From Roridomyces roridus (lineage: Eukaryota; Basidiomycota; Agaricomycetes; Agaricales; Mycenaceae), in NCBI GenBank assembly GCA_029378245.1, contig JARKIF010000077.1:90947-154946 (forward strand): a stretch of DNA of 64,000 bases, written 5' to 3'. Below are positions 11,701 through 24,210 of the stretch, one piece after another (positions within the stretch are counted from its first letter, which is position 1; each line of letters begins with the position of its first letter). The notes beneath the pieces are model-generated. The model did not search any database and had not been told where the DNA came from. It worked only from the letters and a program-made list of their open reading frames with translations. Position numbers and translations under genes: made by a program.

Positions 11701-11767
11701 GGGTCTGACCCCCGAGGAGCAGGATGATCTCCTCAAGGAGCTGGAGCTTGACAACGAGGTCAGCTAG
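8712..11767 (+). CDS. Uncharacterised Agaricomycete multicopy protein, possible element-encoded DNA-binding protein
   Basis: Multi-exon gene bracketed on both sides by AACGCGTT palindrome arrays. I take ATG 8712 (MSKKSSKPRGKGKGKAP, strongly basic). The first exon has the features FKGARRAFLDSHLP and FPWRLPL-type motifs (here WPWRLPL) that I recognise from a large unnamed family in mushroom genomes. After an intron near 9067-9113 comes KIRNWFQRQRS, which resembles a homeodomain recognition helix, although no full homeodomain is evident. Next are LRVEVARNLLEQEPEEV, an acidic block and KYTGYEIVILAGR. Around 10070-10260 lie degenerate repeats of about 17 residues built on NNAGITNDQRVP. A KR/DE-rich stretch, a conserved WVKNARKAGW region (about 11000-11330) and an Ala-rich tail with AANAAEQSAAP-like repeats follow. 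The frame stays open across the reconstructed introns. Function is unknown; its setting suggests a mobile-element protein. Confidence 0.6.
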
Positions 11768-11844
11768 TGGGAGGGAGCACCCTGTTCTTTCGGCATGGTG
11801 CCGCCGTCAATATGTACTGGCCAAATTGTCTTTTTTTGATTAAA

Positions 11845-12160
11845 TATAACGCGTTTTTTGTATGGGAGGGCGTTCAACGCGTTAGGACGCGGGATTTCCG
11901 TTGAGAGTTTAACGCGTTGAGCGTTCGACGCGTTAAACGCCGTTCAATCACGTGCAACCCACCATCTTTTATTTTTTTTAAAAACAATTTCAGAAACAAT
12001 ATTAATTAAAAGCGAAAATGATTTGTTTTGATGCCGAAAGCTGACAGTGCGGCTGGACAGAGCTCCAGCAGCCCTGCCGCGTCCCATTTGGGAATCCCTC
12101 CCAGAATCCCTGGTTTAACGTGTTCGCCTATGGCGTAATATCCCTGTTTAATGTGTTTAT
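11845..12160. repeat. Right array of AACGCGTT-type palindromes
   Basis: Copies at about 11848-11856, 11873-11885, 11908-11921 and 11925-11938, plus degenerate ones near 12113 (TTTAACGTGTT) and 12147 (TTTAATGTGTT). The array begins about 80 bp after the stop codon of the preceding gene and mirrors the left array before it. Both arrays also share a CCCTGGTTTAA context (about 7868 and 12108). Confidence 0.8.
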
Positions 12161-12239
12161 TTCACTGGACCAGCTGGCAGCCTCAGTGAACCAGATTACC
12201 ACCGAAATTGGGAAATCCAGCCCACTTGTTCGTAGATTC

Positions 12240-12350
12240 TCCTCAATTATAATTCAATTATAAAAGGCTGTTTTGATTATGATATTATTTGTTTATAATT
12301 GGTGTATAATTGATTATAATTGGATTATAATTAAAAACAGCTTTTTCCGA
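12240..12350. repeat. AT-rich repeat with inverted ends
   Basis: A cluster of ATTATAATT-type short repeats lies between AAAGGCTGTTTT (about 12261) and AAAACAGCTTTTT (about 12334), which are imperfect inverted copies. It lies just outside the right palindrome array. It may mark an element boundary or a small AT-rich insertion. Confidence 0.5.
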
Positions 12351-12695
12351 CATTGTCTTCTCCCAAGGTCGTTGGATACATATCCGTATTCAGGAAGCTC
12401 ACCGGGCGCATCAAGCCACGACCAGAGATAGTCGCACAAGGTCTCCCTTGGCTTTTATTCTCTCATGCTTGTGACTTGTGACTTGTCGGTCAAGCCCATG
12501 AACCCTCCAATCACTGGTTCTGGAAGGACCAACACCCACTGTCGCAAGTTCGCCCTCGAGCCCTTCAATTCTTGCACAGTTCATCTCACACACAATTCAG
12601 GCTGTCAGCTCAAAATTCAGCTGAAAATCAACTTGAGATACGACAGCAAGTAAAAGACATTTCGAGACTATATGAATGAGGATTTGACGTCTGTC

Positions 12696-13155
12696 TCAGC
12701 AAGTCACCGTTACCCTTCTGGCCTCACCAGCCTTACCATCGCCTTCACTCCTCGTGTGCGCCGCTGGGGCTCCTTGCACCACGTGCTGCAATGCTTCCAC
12801 CGCCGCCTGAAGTTGACAATGGCGGTGCTCGAGTTGGAAGCTGGTGAGTATACCGTTCCAGATGCAGAGCAATACCAGCGCGGCCACCACAGGTATCCAC
12901 ACAGTGCTCAGAAAGTCCAAGACACTATGCGGAGTGCTACTCGGGCTCGCTACAGGTGTTTTAGTTGACGTGCAAGGCGAAAGGAAAAAGGGCATACTGA
13001 GGACGAGGAACGTTGCAACAATGGTGAGTGGCTCGGTCCAAATGGCCGTGGCGTCGACATTCGCGGTGAACAGTATGGTAGTCACGACAATGACGGCCCA
13101 GACCGGTGCAGAGAATGTATTGGATAGCGAGCACACATCGGTCGTCCTCGGTCAT
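12696..13155 (-). pseudogene. Membrane-protein family, copy 1 (degenerate)
   Basis: Unrecognised small multi-pass membrane protein. Two hydrophobic segments (AVIVVTTILFTANV and TIVATFLVLSMPFFL) bracket AIWTEPLT. A third (WIPVVAALVLLCIWNGIL) precedes the family signature LEHRHCQLQAAVEAL. The likely start, MTEDDRCVLAIQYILC, lies in another frame from the rest, so a frame break sits near 13130. The same modules recur in four further copies between 15 and 39 kb. Function is unknown. Confidence 0.5.
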
Positions 13156-14670
13156 GGTGGAGAATGGTAAAAGGGGAATTAGGGGTTGTCGCAGATTCGG
13201 GTATGTACTGTCGGGAGGGATCGGAGTCGAAAGTGGTCAGAATGCAGGCCGACTTGAGGCTGGAAGTGGAGAAGTCCAGCGAGACCAGACTACTCACTAC
13301 CCATCGGTTGAAGAGATTCGCAAGGAAAGTAACTCCAAGCTGTCTGCCCACTGCAATATAACGGCCTCTTTTCGGGGCCCCATATCCAAAGGCCGCCCCC
13401 GCCCCCGATTGCACGCGCGTCGCTGCGAAAGGTGCTCGACGAAGCGCCAAAACACCTGCAGCAATTCTTCTGCGACGCGAACGGGCGATAGCTCTCAGCG
13501 AGGGACGAGGGACCGCTCTCGGCGTTGAAAACCTGGATTACGCGGGGTTTTCCAAGCGCGTTCCCAGAGACCCAAAGTTGCAGTTTTCCACTCTTTGAAT
13601 TGATTGCACTTGCACGCGAAGGGAAGATTTTCCTTCTTTGAGACTTCGTGCTCTCTTTCTTGCCGTGATTTTTGGCCCATACCTCTCGCGCGCAACACAA
13701 TTCGGAGTCACCGATTGAAGTATCAGTTTCAGAGAGAACATTGTAATGAATAAGTAACAATGTTGGACTTGTGCATGTATAGGGACACTCATGTTGGAAG
13801 CTCCGGTCTCCCTCTGGATATAGGCGCTCCCCTCCCCTTTGGTCTGGTCATCCTCGCCAGGCTTGCCTTCAACGCCCGTCGTGCACCTCTCTGAATGACC
13901 TCATCAGGGAAAACCTCCTTTGGTAATTTAGCGCAAATCTCGGAGATTCGGCTAATTTACCGACTTTACCTCGACTACCGTGGATACCCCAAAATTCTTG
14001 CCCATTTTCTCATTCATGCAGTCCTCCCCTCACCTTTGCTACTAGCTATACAATATGCCTGTGCCCGGGCAAGCTAAAAACACAATTTTAGACAACATTA
14101 TGTATTGACTTGTGCCAAATGTTCAGTCAGGTAGGCTGAGACCGGTAGGACACGGAATTCCATTGCTAGATGGACTGCAGAAGGCTGCATACAAGGAGAG
14201 AAGATGAGGTCGGGAGGGCGAAATTTTGTGAAGTCCATTGCCGAGGCTTCCGTAACGTCCGTAAGAGTGATACAATGATACGGATCCAGGCCCTCCGTAA
14301 TGTGATACCGATCGAATACTTAACCCGTCCGGGATGACACGTCAACCGCTCACCTCTTTCTTTCTTCCTCCATCTCCCTCCCTCTCTTGCTGGCTGCATA
14401 CCGCCGCCGCTCCCCTCCGCCACCCAGCTTCTTGTTCTGCCAGCATCCCGCTCCCACCCGGCATGCAAGCAACTGCATATACACATCCCTCTGGTTTTTT
14501 ACCGTGAAGATATACACCGAGAGTTGTCTCCATTCACATGTGTGTGCATATATGCTGCCTGCCCTTCCGTTGTCCATATACTGACCAGCTGGCCAGGTTG
14601 CTGCCACGCCACCGCCGCCGCCCTGACATCCATCGACGCCCGCCGTTGCTAGGTGAGGCCGCTGTATATT
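13156..14670. other. No gene recognised
   Basis: About 1.5 kb without a frame I can support. Several open frames of 100-150 codons occur here, but they have no recognisable motif and look random. Confidence 0.5.
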
Positions 14671-14671
14671 G

Positions 14672-14926
14672 ATTCTCAAACATCTGACATCGGCTGCCGA
14701 GGTATGGAAGTACCACCACCGCATCTCCACTTCTCCACTTCCACATACTGACACTCATCCAGTGCCCTCCCGGTGTCGACACTAATCCAGCGCCGTGACT
14801 CTCAAAACATCTGGCATCGGCTGTCAAGGTATGTAAGTACTCCCGCTGTGTCTTCACTTCCACATACTGACACCTCATCTAGCGCCCTCTCTCTCTTTCC
14901 TGCTGTCGACACTAATCCAGCGGCGT
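14672..14926 (+). repeat. Two tandem units of about 125 bp carrying intron-like signals
   Basis: Two similar units (14672-14798 and 14799-14926) share a CATCTGRCATCGGCTG start, a CTTCCACATACTGACAC middle and a GTCGACACTAATCCAGCG end. In each, a GTATGG or GTATGTAAGT donor, a TACTGAC branch-like site and a CATC(C/T)AG acceptor are placed as in a fungal intron. A further donor/acceptor pair follows at about 14953-15012. This could be an internally duplicated spliced transcript, possibly non-coding. Confidence 0.5.
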
Positions 14927-15273
14927 ACAGAACCAATGTTCCTCATCTCTATGTATGTTCATCTCTTGCTCGGTGCCATGCCATTCCATTTCTGACCCTT
15001 GTTTTCATCCAGGTACCTGTGGTTGTTGTCAGCCTCCATCCACATGCAGTTGGTGGGTCATAGTGTAGTTGCAGTGTAGTTTATTGTTGATGTATGTATG
15101 GTAGGTAATGCTTGAATATATATATACATTTTAACCTTCCCTCTGTGATGAATATGAGCCTCCAAGCTGGAATGAGCAGCGTGAATGGTCTCAAATTGCT
15201 GCTAATCAGGGGGTAATTCCCGCCAATCGGAGGGGTAATTCCCGCTAATCCGGGCTAAGGTTAACCCTCTACC

Positions 15274-15840
15274 CTAGATTTTGGGTAACATTGGTATTTC
15301 GGGGAATTTGGCCGAATTACCTTTGATTACCGGTAATTCAAGGTAGAATACCAAAGGAGGCTTTCCCTGATGCTCTATTACTCGGAAGACTGCTTCCACC
15401 GCCTGATGAAGGTGGTAGTGGCGGTTCTCGTGTTCCATGGCGGTCAGAATGGAGTTCCACACTGGAAAGAAGGTGATCATGGCCGCCCTGAACGCAAAGA
15501 CGTAACCGAGAAATAAGAGTTTGCTCTCCAGAAAGCTGGAGGGGAAGCCTGGAGGCCGTTGTTAGTCGACATGCAAGATTTATCGGGATGAGAAAAAGGA
15601 CCTACATAAGATGACGCCCGTTGCTATCATTGTCAGTGGCTCGGTCCACACAGCAGTGGTGTCGGCTGCTGCACTCCAGGACGCGACGGTAAAGACGGGA
15701 AAGATCATACCCACGCTGCTCCAGATGAGCGCGTCGCCTTCCAGCAGCATTCGACATGCCGCCGCGGCGACGACGCAAGCAGCGCAGAGAGTGTACTGTG
15801 CAGCGATTAATGAGCGGTAGAGTAGTGATTCGGGGTTCAT
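15274..15840 (-). pseudogene. Membrane-protein family, copy 2
   Basis: Starts at MNPESLLYRSLIAAQ, followed by hydrophobic segments (LCAACVVAAAACRMLL and MIFPVFTVASWSAA), then AVWTEPLTMIATGVIL as in copy 1. After a probable intron (about 15480-15600) the second module contains FFPVWNSILTAMEHENRHYHL, the family signature. The end reads into PVIKGNSAKFPEIP without a clear domain. It may be functional or truncated. The order F-box gene next to membrane protein recurs at 36.5-38.8 kb. Confidence 0.5.
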
Positions 15841-15966
15841 GGCAGTGGTGGTTCAAGATTGGGAAGGGGGTTAGGGGTTTTCGATCTGAGAACAACATCT
15901 TCATACAAGGCCACAAGGGCAGTGAGGTGAGCGATGTACTTCCATTCATCGACAGTATGTATGTTA

Positions 15967-17524
15967 CTAGCGGTTCCACAAGCAGTCATTTTCCCAACGA
16001 TCGATGCCGTTTTGCGCCTCTAGGCCCGATTCCAACCGTAGGTCCAATCCACCATCCCGAAGTTCATCTAGCGCAGCCAGTGTTACAGGATCGGGATCAG
16101 GACCCTCCACTGCGAAGAATGAAGCAGAGCGAAGGGAACCTTGGCGACGCGCGTTGAGCATTCGGAGGAAGAGAGGGTAGTCAATGGGCATCAATTCCGC
16201 CGCTCCGAAACAAATTTCTTGCAGATGTGGAGACTCGGAAACGTCGGTGAGCATCGTCATGTGAGCCTTCATGGCGTCGATACCATTCTCGAATGTGAGG
16301 GCAATGGTGGTGATGAACGGACGTTTTTTGAGGATGTCTGATGTAGTCGTGGCAGAAGAATTAGCTATGAGGTGCAACTTGTGAGGGGAACATGCAGAGC
16401 GGTAGAAAAGGGTGTCTAAACGGTGAACCAGAGTAGAGTCCTCCTCTGTCACGGACAGTTCAATGCTCATTTCAGCTAGACGAGGGGTGCGCAAGTAATC
16501 CAACATCCACTCATCGGACGCGTGGAGACGTCGTAGATGCAGGAGTTCGATAACTTGGGCACCGGGCTGAGGCCGAGATTCCTCATCATCGAAATCGGCG
16601 ATGATTCTTGCTTCCACGACGTTCGGCGCCAGCTTCAAGACATGCAAGTTTCCATGGACCATGAAGGCGATATGTGGTCAGTTGATGGCTGGAACAAGGA
16701 TGAGTACGAAGCGGGACTCGCTATTAACACCTGCTTCTACGAGTGCCGGAGCGGTTTTGAAGCATGTGATCGAGTCGACTCCAACCTGACTTTCGTCGCC
16801 ATCCCACTGTACCCATAACCTCCGGAGCGAAAGGAGACGGTCTCGAAGCTGTGCCAGGTGCGGGACCGAGGCCGAACTCAGCTGAATGTTGAGCGTCTCC
16901 CACCGATCGGAGTGTTTCGACAGGAGGTCGAATAGTTCGAGCTGTCCGGAGGAATTGGCTTCCTCTTCTGCGTAGAACTGGATATTCAGATGCAACGTGC
17001 CGGAGCGGTGAAGTTGCGTTTGGAGCATAGCCAGATGTAGGGGATGGTCGTGGTCGTAAATGCGGACTGTCGACCATAATGAAGGAGTGCAGAATCTCCC
17101 TCCAGCGGCCACTAACCTGAGCGAGAGCCCACGGGCTTCCTCTCGCGTCGGACGCGTCACCCTTGCTTTCAAGAAGGGAAGGTAGCGTCCACAAGAATAT
17201 TTGAACAAGCATTTCGGGTGGCATTCGACGAAGAGGGGACAGGATAGCAGTATTCTGGTGGCTGTATTGCGACAGCTGGGCCCGTTGTGACTCCAAATAG
17301 TCAAGGCGTCGTCTGAGTCTCGAAATCTCGTCGTCAAGACATGCCAGACGATTCGAGGTGTCCAATGCCACGGTGTGGAGGAAAGCGAGTTCTGCACTTG
17401 GTGGGGGATCGTTTGACTTGGCGAGCCGGTGGTACCCTGATAGCGTCTCCGTTGGCGCTGGGATGGTTTTATTGGGCTCTGTGATATAAAGAGAGCCACA
17501 CTGGGGACAGCTCGTAGAATCCAT
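15967..17524 (-). pseudogene. F-box/LRR-like protein, interrupted by a TGA and a frame slip
   Basis: Agaricomycete F-box protein, expected to be an SCF ubiquitin-ligase substrate adaptor. It starts MDSTSCPQCGSLYI, then a coiled coil (LDDEISRLRRRLDYLESQ) and the F-box core RRMPPEMLVQIFLWTLPS with SPWALAQVSGRWREI. The frame slips near 17092, before TPSLWSTVRIY. It then runs through leucine-rich sequence (LFDLLSKHSDRWETLNIQL) to an in-frame TGA at 16678-16680, after which the same frame continues (LKLAPNVVEARI and YPLFLRMLNARRQG) to a normal end at 15967. The paralogue at 36572-37945 aligns across both breaks, so the gene was once continuous. Either a young pseudogene or, less likely, TGA readthrough. 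Confidence 0.7.
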
Positions 17525-18157
17525 CTAGAGAATTCATGGGAATTTAAGAAAGAACGCGCGAGGAACGTGACCAAAGAGATCCACGCACGAGGGTTCTTGC
17601 AAGGTTTCTGTGACCGTAGCGTTTCTTGTTGACTCGAAGAAACGACGCTTGGAATTGCGACGCAGTGACTACGAGTCTACGACGTTGCTACGACGCGCAG
17701 GCAAGGTGGTGGAGAGAAGCGGTCACGAGCTACCCTGTTTGTCTGTCTTTGCTCTCATTCCCATCAAGCTCAGCGTGAATTGACCAGCCAACTGAAAACT
17801 CGACTAAAGCAGCTGCAAGACGGCGGATGCCCTTGGGATGCCCCCGAGATTCTTTCCCAAATCTTTGTGCGGACTCGGCTGACCGAGCCCTGGCATTGTA
17901 CTGCTTTTCTCCTTGGCGCCGCCTACTATACTCTCTTTCGCGCCTCCGCCACTGGGTCGTCACATGTACTCCGAAAATCAGAGATATAGAAGAGATGTGC
18001 ATGTTTTTACTCCCACCTGAGACACGATCTGCAGAGTCACCTGCCTAATGTGGCGACATAGTGGCCAACACACAGATACACTCAGATGGCATCATCTTGG
18101 TCAAGGGCGCAGTATAAATGAGACGGGATTAGATTTTACTCCCGAATGAAAGTACAT
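17525..18157. other. No gene recognised
   Basis: About 630 bp between the F-box gene start and the MET17-type gene end. It contains only short open frames and presumably includes the F-box promoter and the 3' end of the neighbouring transcript. Confidence 0.5.
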
Positions 18158-20054
<1,897 letters not shown>

Positions 20055-20585
20055 TGAGAGAAAAGGAGAGAACGGCACCTTAAAAACGCCGTTCAAGTCG
20101 GAGCCTGAGACCGTCGAGGCACATAACGCCGCCAGATGCCGTGACCTTTCATTGTCAATGCTGGCGCTTCGTCCATTGCATGAATCGTCTGCCAAGCGCA
20201 AAGACCCCTCTGATCTAGGAACGCATTGACGCGACGCCTGAAGGTTTCTCGGACTTGCTGCTGCTGGTCGGCAGATTTTCAGGCGATCCACGAGCGCCCG
20301 CTCTGGATTGAATGGGGTACATATGAATGAAATTGGATGGCTATCCCTTGGATGAGTCCGGAGAAACGCAATCGGAGGTTCGCGGATTCCGGTGCGCTGA
20401 ATGGATTGCGTTATGCTTGGAATTCGTTGCGCAAAAAACAAGGGCAGAACGGGTGAGATGGATGCGGTGATAAAGGCAATGTGGTGTTATTTGGCCACTA
20501 CGCCGACAGCCATATTAGGAAGTTTGGCTTACATCATGAATTTGTCTTGGAAACGCCCCTAAGTACCCTTTCTCCTCAAGCCGTC
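20055..20585. promoter_or_regulatory. Divergent region between MET17-type gene and membrane-protein gene
   Basis: 531 bp serving both neighbours. Parts of it recur before the other plus-strand membrane-protein copies: CCCCTAAGTA(A/C)CC-TTTCTCCTCAA lies directly before the ATG at 20558-20585, 33836-33866 and 38164-38195, and a GCCGTGACCTTTCA block is found near 20138 and 38020. This shows the promoter was duplicated with the gene. Confidence 0.6.
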
Positions 20586-21504
20586 ATGCGTCCTATGCAG
20601 CGGATTAAGAACGCAAACCTATTATCGATTATCCTACGGGGCCTGTTCTTCATTTACCTCACTTTTGGTGCAAACATCATCGTCCCCTCCCTGCACGGTT
20701 GGACCCTGGGTCTCAGTCTTTGGATTGCTGTTTTTGCCACACTCTGCGGCAGCGCTACACTGGCATTCGACACTAGGCATCGATTTTTCGAGCCCTGGAT
20801 TCTGATTCAAATGTTTACAGCCCTTATTTGTAGGTGAATTTCACAGTTCCGTAGCTTTACTGAAAATTTGGGCAGACCACCCGACTTCACTAAATGAGGC
20901 TGTACCAACTGAGACTCCAACGACCGAGACTTCATGGATCGAAGAGTGGAAGGACAATAATGTCCTCGCATTGATTCTTTGGCTCGCCATCATACGGGCG
21001 TGGAACTCGACACTCTCCGCAATGGGGTTCGACCACCGTCGATTGGAGCTCACCTGGCTGCTTGACATCTTCGAGACGTTGTCAGCATTCCTTGATCGCC
21101 TCATCGTCAAATTGCGCAGCGAGAACGAGGCCAGAAAGGCCAAGTGGAGCAGCACCGTTCAGCGGGGTCGTGAGGTGCCAGCAGATATCGAGAAACAAGG
21201 AGAAGTAACGGAGAGCAAGTCTGGAGCATCGTTCAATGGTGAGCGTCTCCATTGAGTAATCCCTCTTGACTTGGCTCTAACCTTGAAGCAGACCACTTCA
21301 AGTTGGCTGTCTTCGGGCAAATTTTGCTCTTTTGTAGCCTCTTCAGCGGCGCTGCTATCATACGCAATTTCTTGCACGGCCCGGTCCTCTTCCTTGCAGG
21401 TCTGTTTCTTTGTGTCGCTGCTTTGACGCCACTCGCCGCGAGCACCGACCTGGGAACTACCCCTGTATGGATGGAGCCCGGGACTCTAACTGTCATGATA
21501 CTCG
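20586..21504 (+). pseudogene. Membrane-protein family, copy 3, 5' part (split by the retrotransposon)
   Basis: Unrecognised multi-pass protein. Exon 1 (MRPMQRIKNANLLS) has two hydrophobic segments. Exon 2, joined by a GTAGGT-AG intron, has WIEEWKDNNVLALILWLAII and the signature AMGFDHRRLELTWLLDIFE, then a basic, charged stretch. Exon 3 (from about 21292) has FGQILLFCSLFSGAAII and PVWMEPGTLTVMIL. The reading frame stops at 21504, exactly where the left LTR begins, and resumes at 32854. Apart from that insertion the gene looks intact, so loss of function is recent. Confidence 0.7.
21501..21504. repeat. Target-site duplication, left copy (CTCG)
   Basis: CTCG directly before the left LTR equals CTCG at 32850-32853 directly after the right LTR. 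An A at 21500 matches the last LTR base at 32849, so a 5-bp duplication ACTCG is equally possible. Confidence 0.85.
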
Positions 21505-22473
21505 TGTCGATACGTATAACAAATACTCCGAAATATCGTCCTGGCTTGACTTTGGCCACAATACTCGGTGAGTGGGGATCTAGACCAAAAGAGTGCTTGC
21601 AACCGTCCAACTATCTGGAAAGCGAACTCGAATGGAGAAAGACAGATGTCTTTTGGGAGTGGCGGAATGTACGTGGTACGTGGGTTGTTTCGTGATACGC
21701 GAAATGAGGTACTGAAGTCCTGTAATAACAGAACGTCAATGGATACGACGAAGAATGTACTCTTCGTGAGTAGATTCGAGCGAGTAAGACGGGAGGGCAA
21801 ATATGGCAGAAAGCAGAGTCGTAGGAGGTTATTCTCTCCTTGGACAGATGTTTGGAAGCACTAGGCAAATTCTCTTTGCGATAGAGAATGATGGGTAGAA
21901 ATGCGACATTTCACTACTACATACATCTTGGCTTATATACGGCCAGAGACCCAAAATAGAGGAAACAAACAATGAAACAATGAAAATGCAACCAAGAGAT
22001 TATCAGTGGATAAAACGAAGAGCCAGTGTAAATGGGGATGTTCCTGAATGCAGGGGTGACCGTGTAAAAATCCAAAAGAGCCCAGGAATTCGGTAGCGGT
22101 CGTGCGTCCAATAGAAAGTCGAAACGCAGAGTCATCTGCCCATTTTGTCCGCATGGTGCCCGGAAATGTATTTCTTGCGGTGGCTCGGGGTTCTAATGAA
22201 TGCAGGGTCACATGCTTCCATAGAGAAGTAAAAGGTTTAGGGTATAGGTCGGGCGGCCGAGCGAAACGATGTTTTCCAAAACCCGATCGGAAATTGCCGA
22301 ACACTTTTCCATGGTTTGATCCCAGCCGTGTGCATGCGCGCGCAACTCATATTCCAGTAGAATGAAACATATGGAATCACTGGCACATTGGAGGGAATCG
22401 TGAATGGATTGTGGATGTGAGGGAATGGCAGTTCCGAGGGTATTTTCATGTAAAACCATGAAATGGTGTCACA
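21505..22473 (-). repeat. 3' LTR of the retrotransposon (left)
   Basis: 969 bp, beginning TGTCGATA and ending GGTGTCACA on the plus strand. Differs from the right LTR at four positions that I found (for example C at 21513 against T at 31889). Internal open frames of about 100 codons are repeated in both LTRs and are not credible genes. Confidence 0.93.
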
Positions 22474-22602
22474 TCCGCGGGGCACGGGAAAAACCGACCG
22501 TCCTCGGTCGTGTTGAACGAAGTTGGACGCCAGGAAACAAGTGAGACGAGAGGAGATGTATATGATGAGATTGAGATGGGGGGAAGGATATGATTTCGAC
22601 TG

Positions 22603-24210
22603 TTAGACATCATCTTCATCCAGGAGCTCGAGTGACTCCTCGTCTTGGTCATCCACGTCCATTTCTTCGTCAGAGTCGTGTTCGAGCATCCCATCAGTCG
22701 GAAGTCCGTCTGCTAATTGAGCCAGGCGAGGATCTCCACGGGAAATATACGGCAGAAGGCGTGTAGCTGCAATGCCCTGGGTGCTGATTGCACCGGAAAG
22801 TTCGCGTAAGACGTATGATCCGCCCTTTGTTCTGCGTACAACAGCGTAGGGACCAATCCATTTGGCTTTGGATTTACGACCAAGGTCATTGGCAACGCGG
22901 GAATTGCGAACAAGGACAAGTTCATCGGGATGGTAGACTTCGCGGTAGAATCTGGCTGCGTAACGGCGTTCAAATTCCTCCTTGGATCGAATACGACTAG
23001 CAAGCAAGCGCTCAGCAGCTTGTGCAAGGTCTGCGGGTCTGCGTTCGATTTGACGGGTGCGTAGAGCAAGCAGTTCACTAGAGCTCATATGTGTCTTCCA
23101 TCCCTCGACCAGGAATGTGGACTCTGTGAGATCAAATGGGAGGATGGGATCGAATCCATGTAGTGTGAAGTAGGGGGTTTGTCCCGTAGCCCGTCTGAAC
23201 GTAACATGATCCGCAAATACAGCAGGATGAAGCTTGAGGGGCCACAGATTGATGTTGCCCTCGCAGGCCTTGATGATGGATTCTCGGAGAATAAAGTGTC
23301 CGCGCTCGACAACACCATTGCCGCGTGAATTGTACGGGGAAATCTTGACATGCGGGATGTTGAGGGTGTCCATCAAGATCGCAAACGCTTCCTTGACTTC
23401 GGATCCGTTGTCCGTAGTGACCTGGAGAATTACGCCGTATCTGCAATAAATCTCTTCCCAGAAAAACTTGGCTAGGGATTTTGCATTGGCACGTCGCAGT
23501 GCTCTGGCTTCGGTGACTCCGGAGAGATCATCCCTGGCTGCTACAATGTATCGAAATCCACGTGCCAGGGGCATGAACATGATGTCGATGTATACTTTGG
23601 AGAAAACGGTGACCGGTGCGGATACGGTGAGCGGAATTTGCATGGAGGTTCGTGCACGCAGTTGACATTCGTGACATGAACGGACATGTTCGAGTACTTG
23701 AGTGCGCATGTGGGGCCAGAAGAAACGTAGCTGGATCGTTTCCAGTGTTGCTGCTTCGCCACGATGTCCCAACATCTCGTGAGCTTGCGTTAGAATTTCA
23801 ACCCGCTTGACTGGGTCAAAAATAACAAGCTGGGGCATTTTCCCGCGGTTGCGCTTGAACATCTGGCTTCCTTTCATGTAATAGTCGGCAGTCTTTTTCA
23901 GGAAGCGACGCTTGGCCTGTAGACGACGTTGCTTTTCCGTCTGCGGGAAATTAGGCAACTGGAGCGTAATGAGGAAATGTCGAATATCGAATAGAGTGGA
24001 ATCGAAAGGGGAGAGAGGTGGTGAAGTGTGATTGGCATAAACAGAAGCAGTGGGATATGATTGAGAGGAAGTAAGAGTGGGACGGGCATGAGTGAGATAG
24101 AAATTGTGGAAGGTGGAAGGCAATTTGCCGGCATTGAGAGCTAGGAGAGCGATATCATCCAACCACGAGTCGTCGTGGTCTTCGATAGTTTCGCCCTCAC
24201 CAAGTTCCCG
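22603..24210 (-). CDS. Retrotransposon Pol, integrase part
   Basis: Inserts the DNA copy into the genome. It stays in the same frame as the preceding RT-RNase H part and is separated from it only by TGA at 24211-24213. The zinc-binding HHCC domain shows AHEMLGHRG then CHEC. The DDE core has Asp in VYIDIMF, Asp in TTDNGSEV and Glu in NGVVERGH. The C-terminus has the GPY/F-type module KWIGPYAVVRR, typical of Ty3-type elements, and an acidic tail (EMDVDDQDEE). No chromodomain is seen. All catalytic residues are present. Confidence 0.9.
   Translation of the reverse strand, partial: RELGEGETIEDHDDSWLDDIALLALNAGKLPSTFHNFYLTHARPTLTSSQSYPTASVYANHTSPPLSPFDSTLFDIRHFLITLQLPNFPQTEKQRRLQAKRRFLKKTADYYMKGSQMFKRNRGKMPQLVIFDPVKRVEILTQAHEMLGHRGEAATLETIQLRFFWPHMRTQVLEHVRSCHECQLRARTSMQIPLTVSAPVTVFSKVYIDIMFMPLARGFRYIVAARDDLSGVTEARALRRANAKSLAKFFWEEIYCRYGVILQVTTDNGSEVKEAFAILMDTLNIPHVKISPYNSRGNGVVERGHFILRESIIKACEGNINLWPLKLHPAVFADHVTFRRATGQTPYFTLHGFDPILPFDLTESTFLVEGWKTHMSSSELLALRTRQIERRPADLAQAAERLLASRIRSKEEFERRYAARFYREVYHPDELVLVRNSRVANDLGRKSKAKWIGPYAVVRRTKGGSYVLRELSGAISTQGIAATRLLPYISRGDPRLAQLADGLPTDGMLEHDSDEEMDVDDQDEESLELLDEDDV

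Noticed and set aside
21568..21864. 98-codon frame repeated in both LTRs as a gene
   Set aside because: It lies wholly in LTR sequence, opposite to the element's coding strand, and has no recognisable domain.
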